Below, piece after piece: positions 46,201 to 55,966 of a stretch of DNA of 64,000 nucleotides. The notes beneath the pieces are model-generated. The model saw only the letters and a list, made by a program, of their open reading frames with translations. It was not told the DNA's origin and searched no databases. The position numbers were made by a program, and so were the translations under genes. How positions within the stretch are numbered: the first letter of the stretch is position 1; each line of letters opens with the position of its first letter. Source of the DNA: Enoplolaimus lenunculus (taxonomy: Eukaryota > Nematoda > Enoplea > Enoplida > Thoracostomopsidae); the NCBI GenBank assembly GCA_030248215.1, contig JASANG010000285.1, forward strand, positions 61,340 to 125,339, read 5' to 3'.

Positions 46201-49029
46201 TACAACAAATTGAACCGTAAACAACTTACTTGACCTGGCGTGTGAAACGCAAACGGCCCCGTTACAACAGTCTTCGTTACCAAAACACACGTTGCTATCG
46301 CATGGAACTGGCTTCGCAGCTATTTTCTAAAAAAATTATTTTTTTACATTTTAAATATTAATATTAATACAAGTTGACTATTTTGGCAGTTTCGTAGCAG
46401 GCCATGTCAGACTCCTCTTAGATTCCAGGGTAGAGGCCCGTTTCGATGGTCAAAATGTTTTTAACAGACTGGAGATCGAATGTTACCTTGAAAGTGCATC
46501 TCATATAAAATTGAAAATATTTATATGAGAAAGGGTTAAAACGGGGTAACTGCTTCGGCCATGCGATTCGGTAGACCTGTAGCTAGTAGCTTAGCTTCTT
46601 AAACGGTAAGGAATTCAAATATTGGGGGACAGAGCGACAAGGATTAAACAAGGAGACGTCAAGATGTTTATTTGGCCGCGACTTGGTTGTAGATTGAGAT
46701 ATGGGATGGTATATTTGTAGCTGTATATAAGTAGCACCGGCCAATGTAAAGAACATGGGCTGAACAAGCCTAAACGTAAGAATGAGCATATTCCTAAGCC
46801 TAAGCCTGAGTCTAAACGAAAGAATGAGCAGATTCCTAAGCCTAAGCCTAAGCGTAAGAATGAGCATATTCCTAAGCCTAAGCGTAAGAATGAGCATATT
46901 CCTAAGCCTAAGCCTAAACGTAAGAATGAGCATATTCCTAAGCCTAAGCCTGAGTCTAAACGAAAGAATGAGCAGATTCCTAAGCCTAAGCCTAAGCGTA
47001 AGAATGAGCATATTCCTAAGCCTAAGCGTAAGAATGAGCAGATTCCTAAGCCTAAGCCTAAACGTAAGAATGAGCATATTCCTAAGCCTAAGCCTAAGTC
47101 TAAACGAAAGAATGAGCATATTCCTAAGCCTAAGCCTAAAGGTAAGAATGAGCATATTCCTAAGCCTAAGCCTAAGAATGAGCATATTCGTAAGCCTAAG
47201 CGTAAGAATGAGCATATTCCTAAGCCTAAGCCTAAACGTAAGAATGAGCATATTCCTAAGCCTAAGCCTAAACGTAAGAATGAGCATATTCTTAAGCCAA
47301 AGCTTAAACGTAAGAATGAGCATATTCCTAAGCCTAAGCCAAAGCCTAAGCGTAAGAATGAGCATATTCCTACGCCTGAGCATAAGCCTAAGCCAAAGCC
47401 TAAGCCTAAGCCAAGCAAAAAATTACTCTAATGCTTAAGCTTACTCTATTGCAGCTCCACAGACAAACGTTCCGCCCCTGATCTTTACATGGGCCGCTGT
47501 TTCGCAGAAAATTTTCAAATTAATTATATCAACATTTCACTATACTAATAAGTTGGAAAGTTTTAATTTTACAGCATAACTATAAAAACGTTAACTGATA
47601 CTACTCGAGTAACTTATGATAGAAATATTAAACGAATTAACAGTACAGAGGTCAGTGACCCCTGAACCCGTTTCCGAGGATCCTGGATCCTCAAGGGGTT
47701 TCACTCCAAGGGACTCAGCAAATGTTTTGGTAAATTCTGATCATTCCAACCAGTGGATGAAATAGGGGGCATCACTGAGTCTTATAGTGGCGTTGGAGGT
47801 ACGCAAGACGGGGATAGGACACGAGAGACATAGGCTCAGTCTTGCGTATTACTTTAGTGACCCAAATAAGGGGGTATGGCAATAAGAGCGGGGTCCCCAT
47901 TTTGAGTCCCTATCAAAAGAAGTCCGTATCCCTAATAAGATTCCGTAAGCGGATAGAGTCTTTAAACTTTAATTAGCGTCCATAAATCTCAATTATCCCT
48001 AATTGTAGTGCATAAATGACTCCAGGACCAAATAATTTTAGTTCGAAACTTTAAAGTACACTTAAGTTTTGAAAGTACATTCCCAAGTATTACCGTGCAT
48101 TATCGCTCAAGGTTTTGATACAAGACAAATAAACGTTTAATTCAACGGATAATTGCATACTGTATATATATCAGTAACGAAGCGCGGCGATGGGCGGGTT
48201 AAATATAAATAACAGACTGTAACCGAATAACAGGGGGGCATCCTCTCCAAAAGCCAAATTAATATCAGTCCCCCTCTGTTCGGGTCGCTGTAGTCGTTAA
48301 AAAAACCCCGCGGTCGCCGTCAAGGTAAATATTAAAATATCGAAAATTGCTCATGGCAGCTCAAAAATTGCAACATTTCGGAACAAAAAGGGAATATTCA
48401 CTTCGACTGGGAAGTCTGCATTAACCAACGTGTATATATCACCAAAAGTTTGCTATATCGGTATGGCTGCTACGGTCCATGTAAACATCAGACACGAAAC
48501 ATTTTTCTCTGTGACTGCAATAGAGTAAGCTTAAGCTTTAGACCAATTTTTTGCTTGGCTTAGACTTAGGCTTAGGCGTAGGAATACAATATTGTTCCGC
48601 CCCTGTTCTTTACATTGGCCGCTGATAGTATGCAGGAAGCAGTGCTCTGAAACAAAAATCGGCCCATGTCACTAGAGGCCTGTCCGCTGAGACAAGGTGA
48701 CCGAAAGATTTATAGGCTAAAAGGCTTAGGCGTAGGCTTTGGCTTAGGCTTAGGTTTAGGCTTACGTTTCAAACTGAGCTTATGTTTAGGCTTTAGGCTT
48801 AAGTTTTGGCTTTATGCTTAATAGGCAGACGCACCATTTACGTGGCTCAACAAATTAGTGAGAAGATTAACGCTTCATATTGTCAAGTGTAGGAATTGTG
48901 AGTTGATTAACTTACCCTGTATACATCGCTAGATTTTAATGACCCGCCTGGTCCGGCCGAAACTTGCAAAATGTGCAAAAACGCAGCCACCGAAGATAAA
49001 ACAGTTAACCGTCGCATATAAAACACCAT
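43151..49029 (-). CDS. secreted 16-cysteine protein, ITG-like/prohormone-3-like, 4 exons, 167 aa
   Basis: CDS: complement(join(43151-43284, 45010-45168, 46230-46326, 48916-49029)). All introns are GT-AG and phases agree. ATG at 49029 has an in-frame TAG six codons upstream. Residues 1-25 look like a signal peptide (MRRLTVLSSVAAFLHILQVSA). The mature part has cysteines at 47, 52, 58, 59, 64, 75, 87, 93, 99, 112, 127, 133, 140, 141, 155 and 165. The order PC-x4-C-x5-CC-x4-C, GELC…DC-x5-C, then CN…ECD…LCCQL…K-x-C-x-YY-x-D…C is what I recall of insect ITG-like (prohormone-3) precursors, whose role is poorly known. Unlike those, this protein stops two residues after the last cysteine, so no ITGQGNRIF-type peptide follows. 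No dibasic site is seen in the mature part. A Dickkopf/colipase-type fold is a more distant alternative. Confidence 0.82.
43329..43503 (+). mobile_element. MITE, family A-related, diverged
   Basis: GCGCATGTATATAACAAGGC opens it, followed by several TTAGGC units and GCATATGATTATGCTA. It lies in intron 3 of the ITG-like gene. Confidence 0.6.
43501..44734. other. intron 3 of the ITG-like gene: stacked family E, A2 and K fragments
   Basis: Family E pieces are at 43501-43640 (reverse), 43857-44010 and 44432-44565. A truncated, reverse A2 copy (GGCCAATGTTACTTTAAGGGG) is at about 43722-43856. Family K at 44586-44730 carries TATAGCGCTACC and GACGTCATCAAAAG. No exon is supported here. Confidence 0.55.
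44735..44900 (-). mobile_element. tRNA-derived SINE
   Basis: Read on the minus strand, TAGCTGAGTGGTGATGGC (A-box) is followed by CCTCCCACTCCAGTCACTGG and AGTTCGAATCCTAG (B-box), as in tRNA-Ser/Leu-like heads. The body then has GAAAATATTCATGTG. Related pieces are at 13010, 34478 and about 46430-46545. Confidence 0.6.
45010..45168 (-). CDS. ITG-like gene exon 3 (residues 71-124)
   Basis: The acceptor is TTTTATTTTTGCAG. The frame reads NGVCMKLHNRAAGELCHSDG, then DCGEGLKCFIF and GLCSEFEG, and ends T|GTAAGT in phase 1. It adds five cysteines. Confidence 0.85.
45169..46229. other. intron 2 of the ITG-like gene: family F and D remnants
   Basis: Family F fragments (TTCACACGTGCAAG, CTTGCAGCTGCAAATT) are at about 45393-45535 and 45798-45955. 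Half of a family D MITE, ending CTTATTCGGGTCAGTAC, is at 45965-46203 and stops 27 bp from exon 2. Confidence 0.6.
46230..46326 (-). CDS. ITG-like gene exon 2 (residues 39-71)
   Basis: The acceptor is AATAATTTTTTTAG and the exon starts in phase 0. The frame gives KPVPCDSNVCFGNEDCCNGA and VCVSHARS, with five cysteines. It ends A|GTAAGT in phase 1. Confidence 0.82.
46739..47495 (-). mobile_element. MITE, family A, giant copy with ~650 bp of GCCTAAG/GAATGAGCATATTC repeats
   Basis: The ends are normal for the family (GGCCAATGTAAAGAACATGG and CCTGATCTTTACATGGGCC). Between them the unit CATATTCCTAAGCCTAAGCC + TAAACGTAAGAATGAG is repeated about 20 times. The long open frames seen here on both strands follow from this repeat and are not genes. 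It sits in intron 1 of the ITG-like gene. Confidence 0.85.
47496..47851. other. unassigned intronic DNA with a 49-codon ORF (47616-47765, +)
   Basis: The frame starts ATG in CTTATGATAGAA and reads ELTVQRSVTPEPVSEDPGSS, ending WMK-TAG. It includes the palindrome GAGGATCCTGGATCCTC. It is antisense to the ITG-like gene and too short to call. Confidence 0.2.
47852..48293. mobile_element. MITE, family D, diverged ends
   Basis: CTTTAGTGACCCAAATAAGG and CTGTTCGGGTCGCTGTAG mark the ends. The inner GTAAGCGGATAGAGTC and TTGATACAAGACAAATAAACG blocks are those of the family. Confidence 0.7.
48474..48850 (+). mobile_element. MITE, family A (48474-48620), then an A2-related TTAGGC piece (48663-48850)
   Basis: The first has GGTCCATGTAAACATCAGAC to CTGTTCTTTACATTGGCC, flanked by GCTGCTAC and GCTGATAG (six of eight match). 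The second begins GGCCCATGTCACTAGAGGCC and runs into TTAGGCTTAGGTTTAGG without a clear far end. Confidence 0.65.
48916..49029 (-). CDS. ITG-like gene exon 1 (residues 1-38), signal peptide
   Basis: It encodes MVFYMRRLTVLSSVAAF and onward to SSDVYR, then AGG|GTAAGT in phase 0. The hydrophobic core sits between two arginines and QVSA-GP, a likely cleavage site. A family D MITE begins about 70 bp upstream of the ATG, so the promoter must be short, lie within or beyond it, or follow another intron. Confidence 0.8.
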
Positions 49030-49096
49030 TAAAACAGTAATTTTAACCTATAAATTCAATTTTTTTGCGTTTTATCATCGTAGAATGAGATAAATA

Positions 49097-49509
49097 CTGT
49101 AGTGACCCGAATAAGAGGGGGGACTGATATTTATTTGGCCTCTCTAGAGCGTAACCTCCTGTTATTCGGTTACGGACTGTTATTTATTTTTAACCCGCGC
49201 TCCGCTACTCTTCGTTACTGATATATATCGTTTATTTGTCTTGTGTCAATAGCGTGAGCGATGCAAAATTATACATAGCAATGTACTTTCAAAATTTAAG
49301 TATGCTTTAAGGTTTCGAACTCAAATTATTTGGTCGTGGACTAATTTATGCGCTCATATCAGGGATAATTGACATTTATGGACTCTAATTCGGGCTTAGG
49401 GACTCTATCCGCTTACGGACTCTTATTACGAATATATACATACTCCTATTCATTGGGACTCACAATGGGTCCCACCCCTCTTATTAGCCCCTTATTCGGG
49501 TCACTACAG
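49097..49509. mobile_element. MITE, family D, best-preserved copy, TA duplication
   Basis: CTGTAGTGACCCGAATAAG and CCTTATTCGGGTCACTACAG are inverted, with TA on both sides. At 413 bp it has no transposase frame. It is the reference for the family here. Confidence 0.85.
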
Positions 49510-50644
49510 TAATCGCGATATAACGAGTTTAGGTTAATGTAATGGTGTGAAAACTGTAATACGAATTGTAATTGTAGCTAAATTCCGTCTGAAGCACGCT
49601 CGTATTTAGCTATCCTTGCTAGGCAAGCTAAAAGCTTTTCAAGCGGGGTATACAAGGGTTTTCAATTATTTACAAGCAAGGTTGAAACTTTTCTGGGCGG
49701 GGGAAAAATTTTCCAGAGCCTCCCCTTGATTCATATGGTGGAGGTACGGAACATGCCCCCTAGAAATTTAATAAAAAAGTCTATTTTATACATTTCGACG
49801 TACTGAGTTTAACGGTACCATTTTATGCGCTGCAGGGTCCCCGGTTCTATAGTTATGGCTCTTGAAATTTTCACTTTTTACCATATAAAACATGTAAACA
49901 CAACAATCAAATTTGTGTGACGTATACACCTGGCTTAGCTTATATTTTACGAACATGTGAATTATAGATACTTCAAGTTCCAATCTGTGCCTGTTTGCGC
50001 TATAATTTAGACGACCATATGAACCGTTGGTCATGCAGCCATAAAAATATAGAATGGACCACTTTTTATTAAAATCCTAAGGGGGACCAGATTCCGCCCC
50101 TCAAATCAAATATGTAGCTAAACTAAAATTATCATTGAAACACGTTAGTGTTTACAATATATGTTTCAAGCATCGAGAATGCAATCTTTTTGAAAGTTTT
50201 GCAGAATGTTCTCTGCAGGAAAGCAGAGCTGGAATGAGGTAACTTGCGTATAGAATATCCTAATTAGCCGCTTCGACACCATACACAAATTGAACAGCTA
50301 AATGTCTCATATAAATTGTTATTAAAAGTTTGATTTTTGTAATTTTTCGAAAAAATTGTATTACAAATATGTAATTACCATAGCTAGTCGATATTATTGT
50401 GTAATGCTAATGACACCGTGCAATAGATTACGTGTCCTTGCGATGTTTTTGTTCTACTGAAATTTCTAACTAAGACAGTAATATTGTGTAGTAACCTCCC
50501 ATGCATTATAGCTTAGAACAGGCTGCATTTGGTGGATTGCAATGGAGCAAGTGTACACTTTAGACATATTTTGTTTAGGCTTAGGTGTACACTTAGGAGT
50601 AGTCTTAGCATAAAACCTCACTGTATCCCATGTAAAAGAAAGAA
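49510..50644. other. intergenic; family E at 49608-49735 and a dispersed repeat
   Basis: The part at about 49735-49960 (…GTTTAACGGTACCATTTT…ACGAACATGTGAAT…) resembles 53100-53240. A degraded family A piece (TGTTTAGGCTTAGGTGTACA) is near 50570. No gene was seen. Confidence 0.4.
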
Positions 50645-51076
50645 ACTAGGTAAAAGTGCCCCTAGAAGGGACAGATTGTGATATGTTTCGCTTGAAGCAT
50701 GTAAAAGAGGAGTTCAAACAAGGGTTAGTTAGACCATAGATCAGTAGGTAACGCTTATAATATTAGCTCCATAACTTCTATGAAAATAGTTGTCATCTAT
50801 ATTTTTGACGGCTGGCTTTCAGTGTTAACACGCTTGCGGTCAGTGAAACAAGAAACATATGGGCCCAACGAACTTTCATCTGTTAAGCTATAAATCGACA
50901 CTATGGGTTTTCAACGCGTTCTAAAGTACAACTCTCAACATGCCTTTCGTATAACAGTCAGTTGCTTTTTAAAGTTATCTCAATTGAGCGCCAGCAGAAC
51001 ATGTTCTTTGAAATATTTACATGCTTCAAGCGAAACATATCACAATCTGTCCCTTCTAGGGGCACTTTTACCTAGT
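50645..51076. repeat. perfect 61-bp inverted repeat around 310 bp
   Basis: The arm 50645-50705 (ACTAGGTAAAAGTGCC…GAAGCATGTAAA) is exactly inverted at 51016-51076. The interior has no clear gene; one frame that reads through the right arm is a by-product. This is either a very young fold-back element or a recent inversion/duplication. Confidence 0.9.
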
Positions 51077-51709
51077 GTATATATATGTATGTATATATCT
51101 GTATATAGTACAGCATCTAAAATGTTGCTTAAGAAAATTCTTCGAACAAAATTTGTGAACAAACAGTTTGATTTAATAGAACGAAATTGTCAACTTGAAA
51201 AAACCTGCGTTTAAACTCATTCTTCACCTGCTGCACTTTTTGGCTGGAAGCTTTTCTGGTTTAACATCGGAAACCAGAAGGCTGATAACCGAGGGGCGCA
51301 TTTAGATATAAACCGATCATTGCTTGCATAAACAGGGGGGGGCGTACGTCCGCAGTGTAAAATATTTTGCGATAAAATGGTAAGGTCCCTGCCTCACAAT
51401 TTTTTCCTTCAGAAAATTTTTGGTGATAAAATGATATGAGGTCCCTACATTACTATTTTTGCGTTTTATATGATTTGCCAGCCTGCCTTCTTCCGTCAGA
51501 AATTTCTGGATCTGCCTCTGACAACGCTTCTAAAATCTTCATATAGAACAATGTATACACTAAATGTACACAATTTTCTATTTACAACTATAATGATTTT
51601 TGGATACGTATATGAAATCAACTAGAACAGCGCCCAAAATACGCATGTAGGGCGTTCGAACTTAAATTCTATAAATTTTATGAACAGTTAATTTTAAATT
51701 AAATGTCAA
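51077..51709. mobile_element. family L copy (51328-51522) and AT-rich flanks
   Basis: GGGGGGGGCGTACGTCC to TTTCTGGATCTGCCTCTGAC, with AAAATGGTAAGGTCCCTGCC inside, matches 2775-3013. Confidence 0.5.
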
Positions 51710-51996
51710 TTGTCATTAATTGTAGCGCATAAATCACTTCAGGACCAAATAAAGTTTGGTTCAAAACTTTAAAGCGTACTTAACTTTTGAACCTTGCATT
51801 ATCGCTCAAGCTATTGACACAAGACAACTAAACGTTTTATTCAACGTATAGTTGCAGTACCGAATATATATCAGTAACGAAGTGTGGCGGAGCGTGGATT
51901 AAAAATAAATAACAGTCTGTAACCGAATGACATGGGGTGTACCCTCTGAAGAGGCCAAATAAAGATCAGTCCCCCTCTTATTCGTGTCACTACAGT
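51710..51996. mobile_element. MITE, family D, one-sided copy
   Basis: It lacks one end and keeps ACAAGACAACTAAACG and CTCTTATTCGTGTCACTACAG followed by TA. Confidence 0.7.
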
Positions 51997-52299
51997 ATTG
52001 ATCCGTAAATCATACTAGCTCTACCAAGAACGATTAATTGGAATAAAAATGATTACGGGGAGACATAAGTAACTATCCCGTACAACGAGACGGAAAATTG
52101 GTAGTTCTTGTACACCTCCCCACATTTAAAATTAAGGCTTCAAATAGGCTTAAGCTTCAGCTTTGGCTTAGACTTATAGTGAAACTCATGGCTAAGGCAA
52201 CAGCTTAGGCTTAGCTTAACGGCTCGGGAAGCGCTTTCCAAAACTTTAATCTTAAATCTAAGCCTGCGATTAAGACTAAAGCAAATGGGTAGAAGTGTA

Positions 52300-52502
52300 G
52301 GTCAATTTAAAGAACACGGGCGGAACAGTATTATAAGCATATTCTTAAACCTAAGCCTAAGCCTAAGCATAAGAATGAGCATATTTCTAAAACCTAAGCC
52401 TAAGCCAAAGCCTAAGCCAAGCAAAAAAAATAGCCTAAAGCTGAAGCTTACTCTAATACAGCCCCACAGAAAAACGTTCCGCCCCTGAACTTTACAAGAG
52501 CT
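52300..52502 (-). mobile_element. MITE, family A
   Basis: GGTCAATTTAAAGAACACGG to CGCCCCTGAACTTTACAAGAG, with CCTAAGCC units and the GAAGCTTACTCTAATACAGC block. The part 51997-52299 has TTAGGC-like scraps only. Confidence 0.7.
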
Positions 52503-52971
52503 AAAATAGAACGCAACACCAGTGCGAAAACGCCCACACCTAAAGTTCCAATTAATTTTGAAGGCCCACGTTTGTTTTGACTTTTGACATGGTCATTTTT
52601 ACTGTATACAGATTTATCTCTGTCTGCTATAAGATGGATAATATATTAAAATTTATAAAAAATGCTTAGCTTTGATACTACAGTTCAGTCTATTAGGCGG
52701 TTCGGTTATTGGATGTATTAGTTTAAGCTTTCAAAACCAAATATAAAATTGTCAAATTTAATTACAAAATATAATTCAAATTTTAGCCTATGTACAGTTA
52801 ACTGGGCCAGAACGTTTTCCTGATGAACTGTAATATAGAATAAGCTTAAGCTTTGGACTAACTTTTTTGTTTAAGCTAACGCTTAGGCTTAGGTTTAGGG
52901 GCTCATCGTTATGCTTAAGGCTTAGGAATATGTTTGTTCTACTGCATTCCGATCATGTTCTATACATGGGC
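52503..52971 (+). mobile_element. AT-rich gap, then MITE family A (52785-52971)
   Basis: GCCTATGTACAGTTAACTGGG to GATCATGTTCTATACATGGGC. Contains CTTAGGCTTAGGTTTAGG. Confidence 0.6.
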
Positions 52972-53403
52972 GTTAAAATTTGGTTCACATCCGGCTCCTG
53001 TTCCGGTGTTTCCACTTCTAATTTGTACCATATCGGGAATTAAAAGTGACATGAATCACAACAGATTTTTGTTATTAATATATTTGAATTATTAGTTGGC
53101 GAAGGTACGAAATCTGGACCAACTATGAATTTAACAAAAACCGGCCTACCCTATAGATCTCGACGAGTTGAGTTCAACTGTACCATTTTTGTTACTGCAT
53201 GAATGTCATTCACATGTTCGTAAAGTATAAGCATTACCAGGTTTATTCGTTTGACAAGTTGAAGTTTAAAGGGTCGTAATTTTTGAACTAATCGAAAAAT
53301 CTTGCTTCAGTATATTTAAGGACATGTTTGCCCCGTTTGAGGAGGACCAAGGGTAAATGGAACGCCTTTCATACCAAACAGAAAATGACCCCGAATAAAA
53401 CAC
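52972..53403. other. intergenic; dispersed repeat at about 53095-53240
   Basis: It is similar to 49735-49960. No supported gene. Confidence 0.35.
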
Positions 53404-53562
53404 ATTGTGCAAAAACAGTGAGTCAAAATTGACTCTCTTCGAAATAGGCTTTTCGGCACAACACAAACTTAGTCAAATTCGACTCACTGAGTCGCACGTT
53501 TGACTGGCGTAGTTGAATTCCACTCAATACAGAGTCAGTTTGACTCACCATTTTTTGCAGTG
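53404..53562. mobile_element. fold-back MITE, family C
   Basis: TGTGCAAAAACAGTGAGTC at the left and GACTCACCATTTTTTGCAGTG at the right, with GACTCTCTTCGAAATAGGC inside. Confidence 0.65.
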
Positions 53563-53627
53563 TATAATCAATAATATTTCAATAATATAATTATTACTGA
53601 TGCAGGGGAGTAGCCAAATGTCCTAGA

Positions 53628-53812
53628 ATTTTATGTAAAGATCAGGCGCGGAACGTTTTTCTGTGGGACTGCAATTAAGTAAGTTTAAGCTTTAGACTAA
53701 TTTTTCTGCTTGGCTTAGGCTTAGGTTTTGGCATTCTTACGCTTAGGCTTAGACTTAGGCTTAGGTTTAGAAATATGCTGCTAACACTGTTCCACCCCTG
53801 TTCCTACCATTA
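53628..53812 (+). mobile_element. MITE, family A
   Basis: TATGTAAAGATCAGGCGCGG to GTTCCACCCCTGTTCCTACC, with two TTAGGC groups. Confidence 0.65.
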
Positions 53813-54132
53813 AGTAAAGTATTATTTAGTATATTATTGTAAGATGTAGGCGGAATCACATTAAATAGCAATAATTTTCATTCATAACTTTCTTAATTTG
53901 TATATTAAAACATTCATTTTTCGTTTATTAATGTTAAAAACAAAATATAATTATTGAGAAACGCACGCCATAAGGTAATTTTGAGCCCAAAAGGTCGTAT
54001 TCAAATATTCGTATATGGTAGTTTTGCGTTTTACTGATATTTGAAGGCGTTGTTTATACTTAAATGTGATTCTTCAACTTGAATTTCAACTAAACATTGT
54101 AAGTAAACTTAGATTATTTACAGACTCATGGT
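53813..54132. other. AT-rich intergenic, no feature recognised
   Basis: Low GC, no frame and no repeat match. Confidence 0.35.
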
Positions 54133-54285
54133 TCATAAGTTAAAACCGTAAGGTAACCCGTAAAAATGATTTATTTTTAAGTAGAGGTTTGGAGGAAAAT
54201 TTCGATAGTTCACAGCCAGTTGGGCAATGCCGCGACCATTCCAGCGGACGTCACGTGGGTCGTAGTCGAGATTTCCGTCCGGGGG
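54133..54285 (-). CDS. possible coding exon (minus strand), unknown product
   Basis: After a good acceptor (GTGTTCTTATAG) the minus strand is open for 50 codons to TGA. The first 28 codons have strongly coding-like codon choice and read PPDGNLDYDPRDVRWNGRGI, then AQLAVNYR. The remainder is AT-rich, so the true exon may end earlier at an unrecognised donor. GRG-x-x-QL-x-x-N-Y is reminiscent of the GRG…QL…NYNY motif of family 19 glycosyl hydrolases, but one motif is not enough. No flanking exon was found. A family A MITE begins about 14 bp beyond the exon start, inside the presumed intron. Confidence 0.3.
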   Translation of the reverse strand, partial: PPDGNLDYDPRDVRWNGRGIAQLAVNYRNFPPNLYLKINHFYGLPYGFNL

Positions 54286-54298
54286 CTATAAGAACACT

Positions 54299-54527
54299 AG
54301 CCCATGTATAGAAAAGGGCCGGAACGTTTTCCGACGGGACTGTAATAAAGTAATAGCTTACGCTTTAGACCAATTTAATTTGCTTAGGTTGAGGCTTCAA
54401 TTTAGGCTTAGGAATGAATTCATCTTAAGCTTAGGCTTAGGCTTACGAATATGCTCATTTTTACGCTTAGGGTTACGCTTTGGATTATGCTTATAATACT
54501 GTTCCGCCTCTGTTCTTTACATTGGCC
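54299..54527 (+). mobile_element. MITE, family A, with two TTAGGC clusters
   Basis: GCCCATGTATAGAAAAGGGC to CTGTTCTTTACATTGGCC. It mixes an A (TATAGAA) left end with the common right end, as if recombined between subtypes. Confidence 0.7.
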
Positions 54528-55584
54528 CACTCTATGGGTAGAAAAAATTCTTAGCCTCTAGAATCCCCAACAGAATTTTTAGGTATGTTAAAATAGCTAT
54601 ATCCCAAAAAATACGGGTCGTTTCGTTATTTCTCCCCTAGCCATTCTTTGCTCAAAAATGGTTCGATTTTGAAACTTTTTGCATATTTGAGCTTCTCATG
54701 ACCTCCCTTGATTATTACACGTGTCTGCAAATATACTCGTCATTTTTGGTCAAAATATTGCCGTTAATGAAACATAAGAACACACTGTGCAAGTCAACTT
54801 AATCTAATTTCAACCAAACATACAACTTTAACAGCGAATTTTGCAATTTTCCAACAAAACTTTAGAGTTTCCGGGCACAATTACAAGGGATGAACCAAGA
54901 AATTAGGATTTGCCGAGGACCGACGAACCAAAACTGATTAAAAGTCTTCTCTTATAAGATAACCTTCCCAAATCGGTATGTTTGGATAAAGTAAACCGTG
55001 CCAATACCTGGCAAAGAACAATTCTTGTTAAGCGTGAAAGGGTTGCCGATATGACCTTCTTAACTTCCGTGTTGAGCGGCCCTTAATAATTACTTCTGTT
55101 GACGTCATCCAGTGTCAAGTCATCTGCATAAACAACAACAACAATAATAATAAAAATAATAATAACAGCAACATCGAAAATAGCAATGTTTTGAGTCAAA
55201 AATCCTAATATATATATACCGTCTGGCCCTCAAATTACTCAAGAGAATTAAGATTAATTTTTTCGAAGCTTTCAACCCGGTTCCAGGTTATATTTTGGGT
55301 CAACGTAAAAGCTACGGCAAAGACCTGGTGGCTGTAATGAATGAAAGCGCTACGGTTTCCAGTAAAGTTAATTGGATCCGCCTACGCTGCGGTACCATTA
55401 AAACCGGACCAATAAACTGGTACAGTCGTCCTTGATATTAGGAAAAACGATTATTTTATGAAAACGACTATAATAAATAAAATGTATTTTTTAAGTTTAC
55501 CGAATTGATTAAATGACTTAAACCAACACCGGTAAGCAGTTTAAAGAGTGTTTGTTTAGACGAGGGAACCATTTACGACGATAT
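54528..55584. other. intergenic; CAA/AAT simple repeats at 55128-55190
   Basis: A fragment of the 23846-24349 element is at about 54630-54715. From 55183 to TGA at 55435 the plus strand is open without a firm start or splice site (…NPVPGYILGQRKSYGKDLVA…), while a minus frame is open over much of it too. Confidence 0.3.
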
Positions 55585-55752
55585 TTGTTTTTAAAACTTC
55601 AAATTTGAAATTTGTTTTGAAATTTTTTGTTTTTAAAATTTCAAATTTGAAATTTGTTTCGAAATTATTTCTTTTTATAAATTCAAATTTGAAATTTGTT
55701 TTGAAATTTTTTGTTTTTAAATTTTTAAATTTGAAATTTGTTTTGAAATTTA
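55585..55752. repeat. ~42-bp tandem repeat, four units
   Basis: The unit TTGTTTTTAAAATTTCAAAT + TTGAAATTTGTTTTGAAATT includes the palindrome CAAATTTGAAATTTG. Copies are diverged. Confidence 0.8.
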
Positions 55753-55966
55753 TTTTTCCCGTTATTTCGATAACGGAAACGGACACGATTTTCACCGGAA
55801 ACGGATATCTGGTTACACCCTGTACAGTGTGGTATTTTTTGTTATTTACGTCAAAAAATAACGACTGCGCTGTACTTCTTGACTATTTTAATGTCGTGTT
55901 ATCCGCAACGGACATGATAGCAACAAACTTTGGACTCGGCATCGTCCGGAGCATCCATTTTTGATA

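Noticed and set aside
46583-47438. Frames over 210 codons on both strands (RLRNMLIL- and [13 protein letters not shown] repeats)
   Set aside because: They follow from the TTAGGC-like tandem units of an expanded family A MITE, whose period keeps frames open.
50903-51214. 103-codon ORF
   Set aside because: It reads through one arm of a perfect inverted repeat and then simple TATA sequence.
55183-55435. Plus-strand frame (…LGQRKSYGKDLVAVMNES…)
   Set aside because: It has no clear start or acceptor, and a minus-strand frame overlaps it. It remains possible but is not callable.
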